Positions 1 to 8,106 of a stretch of DNA of 64,000 bases are shown in pieces (position 1 is the stretch's first letter; each line of letters begins with the position of its first letter). Both the position numbers and the translations under genes were made by a program. The stretch spans positions 62,001 through 126,000 of the forward strand of contig NZ_JANHLD010000004.1 in the NCBI RefSeq assembly GCF_028682455.1, read 5' to 3'. Source of the DNA: Pseudomonas putida (GTDB lineage: Bacteria > Pseudomonadota > Gammaproteobacteria > Pseudomonadales > Pseudomonadaceae). Under the pieces are notes generated by a model. It did not search any database. It was not told where the DNA came from and worked only from the letters and a program-made list of their open reading frames with translations.

Positions 1-1
1 G

Positions 2-208
2 AGCCAGGGGCATCCGATTCCGGAGCCGGGCCCTGGCCCCACACCCCAGCCGCTGTACCTGCCGATCGCCGAGTTCGAGATGGACCTGCTCGACAAGGCG
101 CCCGAGCCCTTTGATGAGCCAACCCTGACGGCCCAGCAATCGGCCCTGGACTTCGACAGCCGTTGGGCGCGTCCTGTGGTGCTGAACAACGTGCGCATTG
201 CCGCCTGA
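2..208 (+). CDS. 3' end of an unidentified protein gene
   Basis: The frame is open from base 2 to a TGA at 206-208 and gives about 68 residues. The visible tail starts proline- and glycine-rich (EPGPGPTPQP) and ends in VVLNNVRIAA. The 5' part lies outside the window. I do not recognise the family and see no catalytic motif or membrane segment. It converges with the extensin-like gene, whose stop lies two bases further on. That tight convergence and the good codon use suggest a real gene end rather than a chance frame. Confidence 0.55.
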   Translation, partial: SQGHPIPEPGPGPTPQPLYLPIAEFEMDLLDKAPEPFDEPTLTAQQSALDFDSRWARPVVLNNVRIAA

Positions 209-209
209 G

Positions 210-899
210 TCAGCGGCACACCTGCCAGAAGCCCATGTCGAGATGAAAGTGATTGCGGTGGGCGGCGTTATAGTCCGGCCCGAGCACCGTATTGAAACTG
301 TCGCAAGCCCCGGCGCGCACCTCACGTAAAAACTGCGCCTTGGCGCCCTCGCCGTTCCAGTCCTTGAGCACATTGATCCGCTGCCCATCCGCCAGGTGAA
401 ACCCGGCGATGTCCAGGGCATTGGCCGTGGCATGCTGGCTGAGCCGACCGTCCTTGCGGTTATAGACGTTGCGACAGGCAAAACTGCCAAGGTGATCGAC
501 CTGCACCACCGGCTGGGCGAACGCGCGCTGCGCCGCCGGCTGCAAGGCATGTTGCTCGAACAGCGCATAGGCCACCGCCAGCGGGCAGCTGGCCAGAAAG
601 CTGCTGCTCAGGCGTACCGCCGAGCCTTCGACCCTCAATACGTTTTCCAGTGGACAAGCCGCCTGCGCCGGACTGTCAGCCTGCTGGCGATAACGCAGGC
701 CTGAGGTAGCCAAGGCTTCAGCGCAGCGTTGCGGATCGTCCTGCAAGCGACCCAGCTTGTATGCCGTCAGCAGATTGGGCGGTTGACGAACATCGAGCAC
801 GGCCCATGGGTTCCAGGCGTTGGGCAAGCGCACGCCCTGGTACCAGGCAACAACACCTGCCACCACCAGCAACAGGCACAGCAGCAGGCCCTTGCCCAT
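210..899 (-). CDS. Extensin-like C-terminal domain protein
   Basis: A 229-residue protein with one N-terminal hydrophobic segment (about residues 4-20) acting as signal or anchor, so the rest is probably periplasmic. The C-terminal domain has SQHATANALDIAGF (about 154-167) and RNHFHLDMGF (about 215-224). His156, Asp163 and His217/His219 resemble the zinc ligands of the M15/LAS peptidase fold to which the bacterial extensin-like C-terminal family belongs. Cysteines at about 59, 82, 105, 142, 199 and 228 suggest disulfides. It is the last gene of a minus-strand run, six bases after the ICL-like gene. A cell-wall peptidase role is inferred from the fold; the substrate is unknown. Confidence 0.8.
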   Translation of the reverse strand: MGKGLLLCLLLVVAGVVAWYQGVRLPNAWNPWAVLDVRQPPNLLTAYKLGRLQDDPQRCAEALATSGLRYRQQADSPAQAACPLENVLRVEGSAVRLSSSFLASCPLAVAYALFEQHALQPAAQRAFAQPVVQVDHLGSFACRNVYNRKDGRLSQHATANALDIAGFHLADGQRINVLKDWNGEGAKAQFLREVRAGACDSFNTVLGPDYNAAHRNHFHLDMGFWQVCR

Positions 900-905
900 G
901 GCGGG

Positions 906-1742
906 TCAGCGCCTGAACAGCTGGTTCAACTGAGCAAACGGCAGCGCCTGCTCGCCAAACGTGAAGCTGCCCTGATCCTGGATTTCCTGCGCTGCGCGAT
1001 AGAAGGCTCCATAGGCGGCACGAGCCATGGAAGACCCGACACTGATGCGCCGTACACCCAGGTCTTGCAACTGGTTGACGCTCAACTGCACGCCGCTGAG
1101 GCCCATCAGTACATTCACAGGCCTGGGCGCCACGGCCTGGACCACGGAGCGGATTTCTTCGGCAGTGCGCAGGCCCGGGGCATAAAGCACATCGGCGCCG
1201 GCTTCGGCGAAGGCTTGCAGGCGGGCGATGGTGTCGTCCAGGTCCAGGCGCCCGTGCAGCAGGTTCTCGGCACGGGCACAGAGCATGAAGGGAAAGTCCA
1301 GGCTACGGGCGGCAGCCACGGCGGCCTCCACCCGCTCCACCGCATGGTGGAAGCTGTAGATGGGTTCATCGGGATTGCCACTGGCATCTTCGATGGAACC
1401 GCCTACCAGGCCCGCCTGCGCGGCCTGGAGGATCGCGTCGGCGCAGCCTTTGGGGTCATCGCTGAAACCGTTCTCCAGGTCGGCTGCCACCGGCAAGGCG
1501 GTCGCATCGACGATGGCCCGTGCATTGTCCAGGGTTTCATCCAGGGTCATCGCCCCTTCGGCGTCCGGACGCCCCAACGAGAACGCCAGGCCTGCACTGG
1601 TGGTCGCCAACGCCTCGAACCCCAGGCTCGCCAGCAGCTTGGCGGAGCCGGCATCCCAGGGGTTGGGGATGACGAAGGCAGTATCACGCTCATGCAGGGC
1701 TTTGAAGGCTTCGGCACGCAGGGTTTGTACATCCATGATCAC
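906..1742 (-). CDS. Isocitrate lyase/PEP mutase family protein
   Basis: A 278-residue single-domain protein of the isocitrate lyase/phosphoenolpyruvate mutase superfamily, a TIM-barrel family that makes or breaks C-C or P-C bonds on 2-oxo acids with Mg2+. Visible motifs are ADLENGF (87-93), SIEDASG (116-122) and CARAEN (155-160), which carry the usual metal- and substrate-binding Asp, Glu and Arg. The isocitrate-lyase KKCGH signature is absent, so true isocitrate lyase activity is unlikely. A second in-frame ATG two codons downstream (1736) could be the start. It lies between the DUF72 and extensin-like genes on the same strand. The exact substrate cannot be read from sequence. Confidence 0.8.
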   Translation of the reverse strand: MIMDVQTLRAEAFKALHERDTAFVIPNPWDAGSAKLLASLGFEALATTSAGLAFSLGRPDAEGAMTLDETLDNARAIVDATALPVAADLENGFSDDPKGCADAILQAAQAGLVGGSIEDASGNPDEPIYSFHHAVERVEAAVAAARSLDFPFMLCARAENLLHGRLDLDDTIARLQAFAEAGADVLYAPGLRTAEEIRSVVQAVAPRPVNVLMGLSGVQLSVNQLQDLGVRRISVGSSMARAAYGAFYRAAQEIQDQGSFTFGEQALPFAQLNQLFRR

Positions 1743-1769
1743 GGCTCCCGGGCAAGCGGCAGGACGCGT

Positions 1770-2639
1770 TCAAAGCAAGCCGAGTTGTTCGGCCTCAGGC
1801 GTCCTGTCCAGTTCAGGCAAGGCCGCAAGCCCAGGCAGGCGCTCCATCAGACCGCGATGAAAACGCTGCGCCAGGGCCGCAGCCAGGCGGTTGTCGGCAG
1901 TATGCAGGAAAACATAGGGGCTGCGCCCTTCCTTGATCCAGGCAGCAACCTTGTCCAGCCATGGCAGTAGAAAGGGTTCGTTGGCAGCCAGTTCCGGGTG
2001 GCCGATGAAGCGCACCTGGGGGTGCTGGCTGAAGGCGGTGGGACGCGGAGGCACCCGCGGTTTTTTCGACTGGGCATGCAGCACGCCAGGATCGCGCGAG
2101 GTGCAACTGAACAATGCCCGCGGGTCCAGGCAAATACGCTCTACGCCACGGTCGAGCAGCAGCCGGTTGAGCAGCCGCTCCTCATCACCCTTGGCGAAGA
2201 ACGCCTGGTTGCGCACCTCAACGGCAACGGGCACGCCGACCTCATCGAGAAACGCCACCAACTCCCCCAACCGCGCCGGCCCGAAGGTCGCCGGCAATTG
2301 CAACCAATAGGGAGCGACCCGCGCTCCCAGGGGCTTGAGCAGCTCGATGAAGGCCTGCGCCGCAGTCAGTTGCCCATGCAGGTCGCCGCCATGGCTGATA
2401 TCGCCGGGAAACTTGGCAGTGAAACGAAAGTGCGCAGGCATGACGCTGGCCCAGCGCTCGACGATCGCCGGGGCCGGACGGGCATAAAAGGTAGTGTTGC
2501 CTTCTACGGCGTTGAAAACCTGGCTGTAGAGGCCGAGGAAATCGCCGGTTTTGGCGTCAGCGGGATACAGGTACTCGCGCCAGGCGTTTTCACTCCAGGA
2601 CGGGCAACCAAGAAAATAGGGAAGCGTGGACAGACTCAT
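1770..2639 (-). CDS. DUF72 (YecE-like) protein
   Basis: A 289-residue protein matching the DUF72/YecE family: it opens with PYFLGCPSWS, followed by YPADAKTGDFLGLYSQVFNAVEGNTTFYA-type features (for example VEGNTTFYARP near residue 45-55), typical of this TIM-barrel family. FRFTAKFPGDISH (about 71-83) and the C-terminal VFLHTADN are further family features. No enzymatic activity is firmly established for the family. The start lies four bases after the stop of the upstream small gene, so the two are probably co-transcribed. The 27-base gap to the next gene suggests one operon. Confidence 0.85.
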   Translation of the reverse strand: MSLSTLPYFLGCPSWSENAWREYLYPADAKTGDFLGLYSQVFNAVEGNTTFYARPAPAIVERWASVMPAHFRFTAKFPGDISHGGDLHGQLTAAQAFIELLKPLGARVAPYWLQLPATFGPARLGELVAFLDEVGVPVAVEVRNQAFFAKGDEERLLNRLLLDRGVERICLDPRALFSCTSRDPGVLHAQSKKPRVPPRPTAFSQHPQVRFIGHPELAANEPFLLPWLDKVAAWIKEGRSPYVFLHTADNRLAAALAQRFHRGLMERLPGLAALPELDRTPEAEQLGLL

Positions 2640-2642
2640 CCA

Positions 2643-2930
2643 TCAAATGTACAGGTCAAGCCCCAGCACTTCCATCTCCCAGTCCACGAAACCGGCGGTG
2701 GTCAGGTAGCTCGTCAGGGCCTGGGCCGTGCGTTTGCTGCAGGCCCGGGGGAAGATCATGTCCTGCTGGCGGGCGGGCAGTCCACCAGTACGCGCCTGAG
2801 CAGTGCCGGCCTGGGCCTGCACTTCATATTCGCCGGGCAGATCCTCGTCCACGTCATCATTGCGAACCGGCGCTTTGCGCGGGGTACGCTTGATCGGATA
2901 AGACTGCGAGGAAAAACCGTCGATACGCAT
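2643..2930 (-). CDS. Small conserved hypothetical protein
   Basis: A 95-residue soluble protein starting MRIDGFSSQSYPIKRTPRK and ending in a hydrophobic, acidic tail (VDWEMEVLGLDLYI). The N-terminal half is basic and probably disordered; the C-terminal half could form a small helical domain. No signal peptide, membrane segment or known motif is visible. It sits at the head of the minus-strand run, four bases before the DUF72 gene, which supports its being real. Function not recognised. Confidence 0.65.
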   Translation of the reverse strand: MRIDGFSSQSYPIKRTPRKAPVRNDDVDEDLPGEYEVQAQAGTAQARTGGLPARQQDMIFPRACSKRTAQALTSYLTTAGFVDWEMEVLGLDLYI

Positions 2931-3060
2931 GGCGATCTACTCAGGACCATTGATGGCAATTTAACAGCATCAGAGATCCTTCGCTAATGCCCGACTGATA
3001 ACTGGACCACAGTCTAGGCAAAAGGTTTTATTTGCCCTGGGAATAACCGACGAGTTGCAC

Positions 3061-3735
3061 TCAGCGTGCCTTGGGCGTGGCGACGTTGTCGCGCAGGTAC
3101 ACAGGCTGGGCCTGGTCGGCAGGGATGGCTTCACCGCGCTGCCAGGCGAAGGTGGCCAGGGCCAGCAGGTCCTGGGCATGGGGCAGCAGGCTCGCATCCT
3201 TACCGGCCAGGGCTACCGGGATACGATCGGCATAGCCCCAGCCGGTACCGGCACCGAACCAGTCGCCATTGGCATCGGCCGGAAGCACGGCCTGTTCCGG
3301 AGGCAGCACCGCTTCACTGCCCACCAGGCGCATTTCCCCGGCAACGTCCTGATAGCAACCCCAATACACCTCATCCATGCGCGCATCAATGGCGGCGGCC
3401 ACCTGGTGCACGCCCTGCTCGCGCAAGGCCCGCTGCGCCAACACCGCCAGGTTGGAGACCGGCAGTACCGGACGCTCCAGCGCAAAGGCCAGGCCCTGGA
3501 CCACGCCAATGGCGATACGCACACCGGTGAACGCGCCCGGACCACGGCCAAAGGCAATGGCATCCACCGCCGCCAGCGTGGTACCCGCATCGGCCAGCAA
3601 TTGCTGGATCATCGGCAACAGCTTTTGCGCGTGCAGGCGCGGGATCACCTCGTAGTGGCTGGAAACCTTGCCGTCATGCAGCAAGGCAACGGAGCAGGCT
3701 TCAGTGGCGGTATCCAGGGCCAACAAGGTGGTCAT
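3061..3735 (-). CDS. tsaB: tRNA threonylcarbamoyladenosine biosynthesis protein TsaB
   Basis: A 224-residue TsaB (YeaZ) protein. TsaB is the inactive ASKHA-fold partner of TsaD in the TsaB-TsaD-TsaE complex that puts threonylcarbamoyl on A37 of ANN-decoding tRNAs in the cytoplasm. It begins LLALDTATEACSVAL (4-18), the degenerate phosphate-binding loop, and carries GPGAFTGVR (65-73), a variant of the family GPGSFTGLR motif. Length is normal. It lies just beyond the adk terminator, so it probably has its own promoter; a TATAAT-like -10 reads on the minus strand at 3768-3773. Confidence 0.93.
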   Translation of the reverse strand: MTTLLALDTATEACSVALLHDGKVSSHYEVIPRLHAQKLLPMIQQLLADAGTTLAAVDAIAFGRGPGAFTGVRIAIGVVQGLAFALERPVLPVSNLAVLAQRALREQGVHQVAAAIDARMDEVYWGCYQDVAGEMRLVGSEAVLPPEQAVLPADANGDWFGAGTGWGYADRIPVALAGKDASLLPHAQDLLALATFAWQRGEAIPADQAQPVYLRDNVATPKAR

Positions 3736-3767
3736 CGGTGTATCCAGGCGTAAGAAAAAAGAGCGGC

Positions 3768-3773
3768 ATTATA
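3768..3773 (-). promoter_or_regulatory. Candidate -10 box for tsaB
   Basis: TATAAT reads on the minus strand 33 bases before the tsaB ATG and just past the adk terminator stem. No good -35 box was found at 16-18 bases, so this is only a suggestion. Confidence 0.3.
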
Positions 3774-3774
3774 A

Positions 3775-3803
3775 ACAACAACGGCCCGCAAGCGGGCCGT
3801 TGT
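3775..3803 (-). terminator. Rho-independent terminator after adk
   Basis: A 12-bp perfect stem (ACAACGGCCCGC at 3778-3789 with its complement at 3792-3803) and a tiny AA loop lie just after the adk stop. In the adk direction the stem is followed by TTGTTTATAAT, a broken T-tract. Confidence 0.75.
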
Positions 3804-3822
3804 GTGCACTACCGAGCGTCAA

Positions 3823-4473
3823 TCAGCTCAGCGCGGCCAGCACCTTGGCGGTGATGGCTTCAACCGAACCTACGCCCTCGATATGTGCATAGGCAGGCTT
3901 GCCGCCATTGGCAGCCGACAGCTTCTGGTAGAAGTCCACCAACGGCTTGGTCTGCTCATGGTAGACCGCCAGGCGATGGCGAACGGTTTCTTCGGTGTCG
4001 TCTTTACGCTGAACCAGCGCTTCGCCGGTAACGTCGTCCTTGCCTTCCACTTTCGGTGGGTTGTAGACCACGTGGTAGACGCGGCCGGAACCTTCGTGAA
4101 CGCGGCGACCGGCAATACGCTGAACGATTTCCTCGTCTTCGACGGCGATTTCGACCACGGCATCCAGCTCGACGCCGTTGGTTACCAGGGCTTCAGCCTG
4201 AGGAATGGTGCGTGGGAAGCCGTCGAACAGAAAGCCGTTCGCGCAGTCAGGCTGGGCGATGCGGTCCTTGACCAGGTTGATGATCAGCTCGTCGGAAACC
4301 AGCTTGCCAGCGTCCATGATCGCCTTGGCTTCCAGGCCCAGCGGAGTGCCGGCCTTGACAGCGGCGCGCAGCATGTCGCCAGTGGAGATTTGTGGAATGC
4401 CGAATTTTTCGGTGATGAACTTTGCCTGAGTACCTTTACCGGCCCCGGGAGCTCCCAGCAGAATCACGCGCAT
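3823..4473 (-). CDS. adk: Adenylate kinase
   Basis: A 216-residue cytoplasmic enzyme interconverting ATP + AMP and 2 ADP. The P-loop is GAPGAGKGTQ (7-16). The NMP-binding segment is IPQISTGDMLR (26-36), and DGFPRT (about 85-90) carries the conserved nucleotide-binding Arg. The long LID domain (about 122-160, GRRVHEGSGRVYH onward) lacks the four-Cys zinc site, as usual in Gram-negatives. A GGAG Shine-Dalgarno lies eight bases before the ATG. It is followed by a strong stem-loop, so it is probably a monocistronic unit. Confidence 0.97.
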   Translation of the reverse strand: MRVILLGAPGAGKGTQAKFITEKFGIPQISTGDMLRAAVKAGTPLGLEAKAIMDAGKLVSDELIINLVKDRIAQPDCANGFLFDGFPRTIPQAEALVTNGVELDAVVEIAVEDEEIVQRIAGRRVHEGSGRVYHVVYNPPKVEGKDDVTGEALVQRKDDTEETVRHRLAVYHEQTKPLVDFYQKLSAANGGKPAYAHIEGVGSVEAITAKVLAALS

Positions 4474-4640
4474 CTTGTGCTCCTCATTTTTGTAAGCAAA
4501 TCAATGGAGTCGGCGCAGAGGGCCAAGTCCGGAATTTGGGTATTGACCACAAATCGGTCAAAAGGCTGCTCAAGATACACAGCGCCTTCAAGCCACACAA
4601 GCGGTCGAAAGTCGGAAAAAACTCCATACATCCGCTGTAC

Positions 4641-4676
4641 AAAGCACAGGTTGCGCCGAGCGCAACCTGTTGCTTT
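4641..4676 (-). terminator. Long hairpin after ppc, probable terminator
   Basis: Between ppc and adk, AAAGCA-CAGGTTGCG pairs with CGCAACCTG-(T)-TGCTTT around a five-base loop: a 15-bp stem with one bulged T. In the ppc direction the stem contains or precedes TGCTTTGTAC, a weak T-tract; on the other strand TTGCTTTGC follows. The rest of the 254-base gap (4474-4727) shows no other clear feature apart from the adk Shine-Dalgarno. Confidence 0.6.
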
Positions 4677-4727
4677 GCAAGCAATCTCCCCTCCTTGCAG
4701 CAATATGTGGAGAGCGTGCCGCACCCT

Positions 4728-7355
4728 TCAACCAGTATTGCGCAAACCGGCCGCGATACCGGCCACCGTGACCAGCAGGGCCTGCTCCAGCGGGCTATCC
4801 AGAGCGGCTTCGCGCACACGGGAGCGGGCCAGCAACTCCGCCTGCAATAGATGTAGGGGGTCCAGGTAGGTGTTGCGCAGGCGGATGAATTCCAGGGTCT
4901 CGGGGCTGTGCGCCAGTAGCACCGGTTGCCCGGTCAGCCCCAGCACCACCTGGCAAGCCTGCGACAATAGGTCGCGCAAATGTGCACCTAAAGGTCGCAG
5001 TTGTGGTTGCACCAGACGTTCGTCGTAGGAGCGGGCGATTTCGGCATCAGCCTTGGCCAGCACCATTTCCAGCATGTCGATGCGGGTGCGAAAGAACGGC
5101 CACTGCTCGCGCATTTGCGCCAGCAGCTCGCCCTGCCCGCGCGCCAGGGCGTTCGTCAGGGCCGCCTCCCAGCCCAGCCAGGCCGGCAGCATCAGGCGGG
5201 TCTGGGTCCAGCCGAAGATCCACGGGATGGCCCGCAGGCTCTCGATGCCTCCGGCACGACGCTTGGCCGGGCGACTGCCCAATGGCAGGCGGCCCAGCTC
5301 CTGCTCCGGAGTGGACTGGCGAAAGTACTCGACGAACTCGGGGTTGTCGCGCACCACGCCACGGTAGGCCTTGACCCCGTCGGCGGCCAGTTGGTCCATC
5401 AGTTCTCGCCAGGCCGGTTGCGGCGGCGGTGGCGGCAGCAGGGTCGCTTCGAGCACAGCGGCCAGGTACAGGTTGAGGTTCTGCTCGGCGATGTCCGGCA
5501 GGCCGAACTTGAAGCGGATCATCTCGCCCTGCTCGGTGGTACGGAAGCGCCCGGCCACCGAACCCGGCGGTTGCGACAGGATCGCCGCATGGGCCGGGCC
5601 GCCGCCGCGCCCGACGGTGCCGCCACGACCGTGGAACAGCAACAGCTCGACTTCCTGCTCGCGACAGATGCGCACCAGCGTCTCCTGGGCGCGGTACTGG
5701 GCCCAGGCCGCGGCCGTGGTGCCGGCATCCTTGGCCGAATCGGAATAGCCGATCATCACTTCCTGCGGCCCGTGCAAGGCGCTGCGGTAGCCCGGCAGGC
5801 CGAGCAGGCGATTCATTACCGGGCCGGCGTTGTCCAGGTCGGCCAGGGTCTCGAACAGCGGCACCACGCGCATAGGGCGCAGCACGCCGGCTTCCTTGAG
5901 TAGCAACTGCACGGCCAGGACGTCGGACGCAGCGCCCGCCATGGAAATGACGTACGAACCCAGCGACGCCGCCGGCGCGGCAGCGATTTCGCGACAGGTG
6001 GCCAGCACTTCGGCGGTATCGGCCTGGGGCTTGAAGTGGTTGGGCAGCAACGGGCGACGACTGTTGAGTTCCTGCTGGAGGAAGGCGATACGCGCCTCCT
6101 CGTCCCAGTCGCCATAACGTCCCAGGCCCAGGTAGTCGGTGATTTCGCTCAGCGCAGCGGTGTGGCGCGCGGCATCCTGGCGCACATCCAGACGCACCAG
6201 GAACAGGCCGAAGGTCACGGCCCGGCGCAAGCAGTCGAGCAGCGGCCCGTTGGCGATCACGCCCATGCCGCAGGCGTGCAGAGACTCGAAACACAGGTGC
6301 AGGGGTTCGAACAGGTCGCGGTTGTCGTGCAGCACCTGGGCCGAAGGCGCCTGTGGCGATTTCAAGGCACTGTGTGCCCAGGCCCGGGTTTCGCGCAGTC
6401 GATCACGCAACTGCTTGAGCAGCACCCGGTACGGCTCGGCGCACTCGCCCACCTTGGCCCGCAACGCCTCGCTGGCCTGCTGCATGGACAGCTCGGCAGC
6501 CAGGGCGTCGATATCGAGCAGGAACAGGTCGGCGGCCATCCAGCGCGCCAGCAGCAACACTTCACGGGTTACAGGCGCGGTGACATTGGGGTTGCCATCG
6601 CGGTCACCGCCCATCCAGGACGCAAAGCGGATCGGTGCGGCCTCCAGCGGCAGGTGCAGCCCGGTAGCGGCATGCAGGGCCTTGTCGACCTTGCGCAGGT
6701 GATGAGGGATGGCCTGCCACAGCGAATGCTCGATCACTGCAAAGCCCCATTTGGCCTCGTCCACCGGTGTTGGCCGGGTGCGGCGGATTTCTTCGGTATG
6801 CCAGGCCTCGGCGATCAGGCGTTGCAGGCGCTCGCGAATCTGCTCGCGCTCGGCCGGAATCAAGTCGCGGTGGTCCTGGGCAGCCAGTTGCGCGGCGATG
6901 GCATCGTACTTCTGGATCAGCGTACGGCGTGCAACTTCGGTGGGATGCGCGGTCAGTACCAGTTCGATGCTCAGTTTGCCCAGTTGGCGCGCCAGCGCAT
7001 CGTCGCTGTGCCCCTCGGCCTTGAGCCGGGCCAGCAGCTCAGGCAGCACGCGGTCTTCGAAGGGTTCGGCCTGCCCTGCATCGCGGCGGCGTATCAACTG
7101 GTATTGCTCGGCGATGTTGGCAAGGTTCAGGAACTGGTTGAAGGCCCGCGCCACTGGCAGCAGTTCGTCTTCGGCCAGGTCGTCGAGGGTCGAGCTCAAC
7201 TGCTCGGCACTGCCGCTGCGGTCGGCCTTGGCACTGCGACGAATGTCCTCGATCTTTTGCAGGAACGCTTCACCGTACTGCTCGCGCACGGTGTCCCCCA
7301 ACAACTCACCCAACAAATGAACATCTTCACGCAAGCGCACATCGATATCAGTCAT
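4728..7355 (-). CDS. ppc: Phosphoenolpyruvate carboxylase
   Basis: An 875-residue PEP carboxylase, the anaplerotic enzyme making oxaloacetate from PEP and bicarbonate. It shows VLTAHPTEVARRT with the catalytic His at about 137, the FHGRGGTVGRGGGP loop in the C-terminal half, MIGYSDSAKDAG and the C-terminal RNTG that closes the active and allosteric sites. I chose the ATG at 7355 (MTDIDVRL) rather than the in-frame ATG at 7373: GGAG and AAGG lie properly before 7355, while the upstream ATG has no usable spacing. Length matches the family. It diverges from the gene at 7490. Confidence 0.96.
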   Translation of the reverse strand: MTDIDVRLREDVHLLGELLGDTVREQYGEAFLQKIEDIRRSAKADRSGSAEQLSSTLDDLAEDELLPVARAFNQFLNLANIAEQYQLIRRRDAGQAEPFEDRVLPELLARLKAEGHSDDALARQLGKLSIELVLTAHPTEVARRTLIQKYDAIAAQLAAQDHRDLIPAEREQIRERLQRLIAEAWHTEEIRRTRPTPVDEAKWGFAVIEHSLWQAIPHHLRKVDKALHAATGLHLPLEAAPIRFASWMGGDRDGNPNVTAPVTREVLLLARWMAADLFLLDIDALAAELSMQQASEALRAKVGECAEPYRVLLKQLRDRLRETRAWAHSALKSPQAPSAQVLHDNRDLFEPLHLCFESLHACGMGVIANGPLLDCLRRAVTFGLFLVRLDVRQDAARHTAALSEITDYLGLGRYGDWDEEARIAFLQQELNSRRPLLPNHFKPQADTAEVLATCREIAAAPAASLGSYVISMAGAASDVLAVQLLLKEAGVLRPMRVVPLFETLADLDNAGPVMNRLLGLPGYRSALHGPQEVMIGYSDSAKDAGTTAAAWAQYRAQETLVRICREQEVELLLFHGRGGTVGRGGGPAHAAILSQPPGSVAGRFRTTEQGEMIRFKFGLPDIAEQNLNLYLAAVLEATLLPPPPPQPAWRELMDQLAADGVKAYRGVVRDNPEFVEYFRQSTPEQELGRLPLGSRPAKRRAGGIESLRAIPWIFGWTQTRLMLPAWLGWEAALTNALARGQGELLAQMREQWPFFRTRIDMLEMVLAKADAEIARSYDERLVQPQLRPLGAHLRDLLSQACQVVLGLTGQPVLLAHSPETLEFIRLRNTYLDPLHLLQAELLARSRVREAALDSPLEQALLVTVAGIAAGLRNTG

Positions 7356-7489
7356 CAGCCTTGTCTCCGGCATTCCTGGAAAACCGCTCTAGGTCCAGAG
7401 TGCCCCAGTACCGGTCGTGCTTTCAAGGCACACCAAAGCCTGCACAGTAGCTACGCTCAAATCAGGTACATAGCGTTTACGAGGTGATC

Positions 7490-7834
7490 ATGAAAATCCG
7501 CGAGCTTGCCCAGCACTGGGAACAGAACGCCAAAGGCCGCCTGAGCCCTACCGGTCATGTCCTGCACCTGGATGTGGAATCGGCGGCGCGGCTGGCTGCC
7601 CTGACCGAAATGTACCCCAAGCGCCGCCCCGAAGAACTGCTGGGCGAGCTGCTGGGCGCGGCCCTTGAAGAACTGGAGGCAAGCTTTCCGTATGTACAGG
7701 GCCATCAGGTAATCGCCACCGATGAAGAAGGCGACCCCTTGTATGAGGACATCGGCCCGACCCCGCGCTTTCTTGCCCTGTCGCGCCGCTACCTGCACGA
7801 CATGAGCAGCCGCAAGGACGAATCGACCCACTGA
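7490..7834 (+). CDS. Small conserved Pseudomonas protein (orthologue-type of PA3688)
   Basis: A 114-residue, acidic, soluble protein starting MKIRELAQHWEQNAKG. It has no signal peptide or membrane segment, and the middle LGELLGAALEELEASF (about 51-66) should be helical. The ATG at 7490 is preceded by GAGG five bases upstream; the alternative in-frame GTG at 7484 overlaps that site and is rejected. Its position after divergent ppc matches the small protein at this place in P. aeruginosa. Databases sometimes name such proteins 'type 1 pili tip component', but nothing in the sequence supports that. Function unknown. Confidence 0.75.
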   Translation: MKIRELAQHWEQNAKGRLSPTGHVLHLDVESAARLAALTEMYPKRRPEELLGELLGAALEELEASFPYVQGHQVIATDEEGDPLYEDIGPTPRFLALSRRYLHDMSSRKDESTH

Positions 7835-7858
7835 CTTTCCCCCGCCCTTCTCTGCTGT

Positions 7859-7880
7859 CGAGCGCCCGCATGGGCGCTCG
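7859..7880 (+). terminator. Stem-loop after the small conserved gene
   Basis: CGAGCGCCC (7859-7867) pairs perfectly with GGGCGCTCG (7872-7880) around GCAT, 25 bases after the stop at 7834. The following CGTACTCCTG is not a T-tract, so it may be a weak or Rho-assisted terminator. Confidence 0.5.
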
Positions 7881-7918
7881 CGTACTCCTGCCCGCCTGAA
7901 AAGTTCCGAGAAAAACCG

Positions 7919-7936
7919 ACTGACCGATCAGTCAGT
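7919..7936. promoter_or_regulatory. Palindrome resembling a TetR-family operator
   Basis: ACTGACCGATCAGTCAGT is an 18-bp palindrome with 16 of 18 positions symmetric. Such GACyGATCrGTC palindromes are typical of TetR-family operators. It lies 30 bases upstream of the candidate AlgU promoter for the lipoprotein pair. The regulator is unknown; the TetR gene at 12517-13233 is one candidate. Confidence 0.5.
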
Positions 7937-7965
7937 AAAAGTCGCGATCTTGCGTGATTTTTTCT

Positions 7966-7993
7966 GAACTATTGAAAAAACGCTTCGGTCACA
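7966..7993 (+). promoter_or_regulatory. Candidate AlgU (sigma-E type) promoter
   Basis: GAACTA (7966-7971), a 17-base spacer and TCACA (7989-7993) approximate the AlgU consensus GAACTT-N16/17-TCTGA. It lies 114 bases before the DUF4398 lipoprotein start. The P. aeruginosa homologue of the second gene, lptF, is known to be AlgU-dependent, which supports the call. Confidence 0.5.
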
Positions 7994-8106
7994 CCCAGTA
8001 ACCATCACGGTTAAACCCACTGGACTCGGGTTGATGGCTGTTCTCGAGACCGGCGGGTCGCGCCAATGGATTGTTATGGAAGTCGTTATTCATCAGGAGT
8101 GATCCA

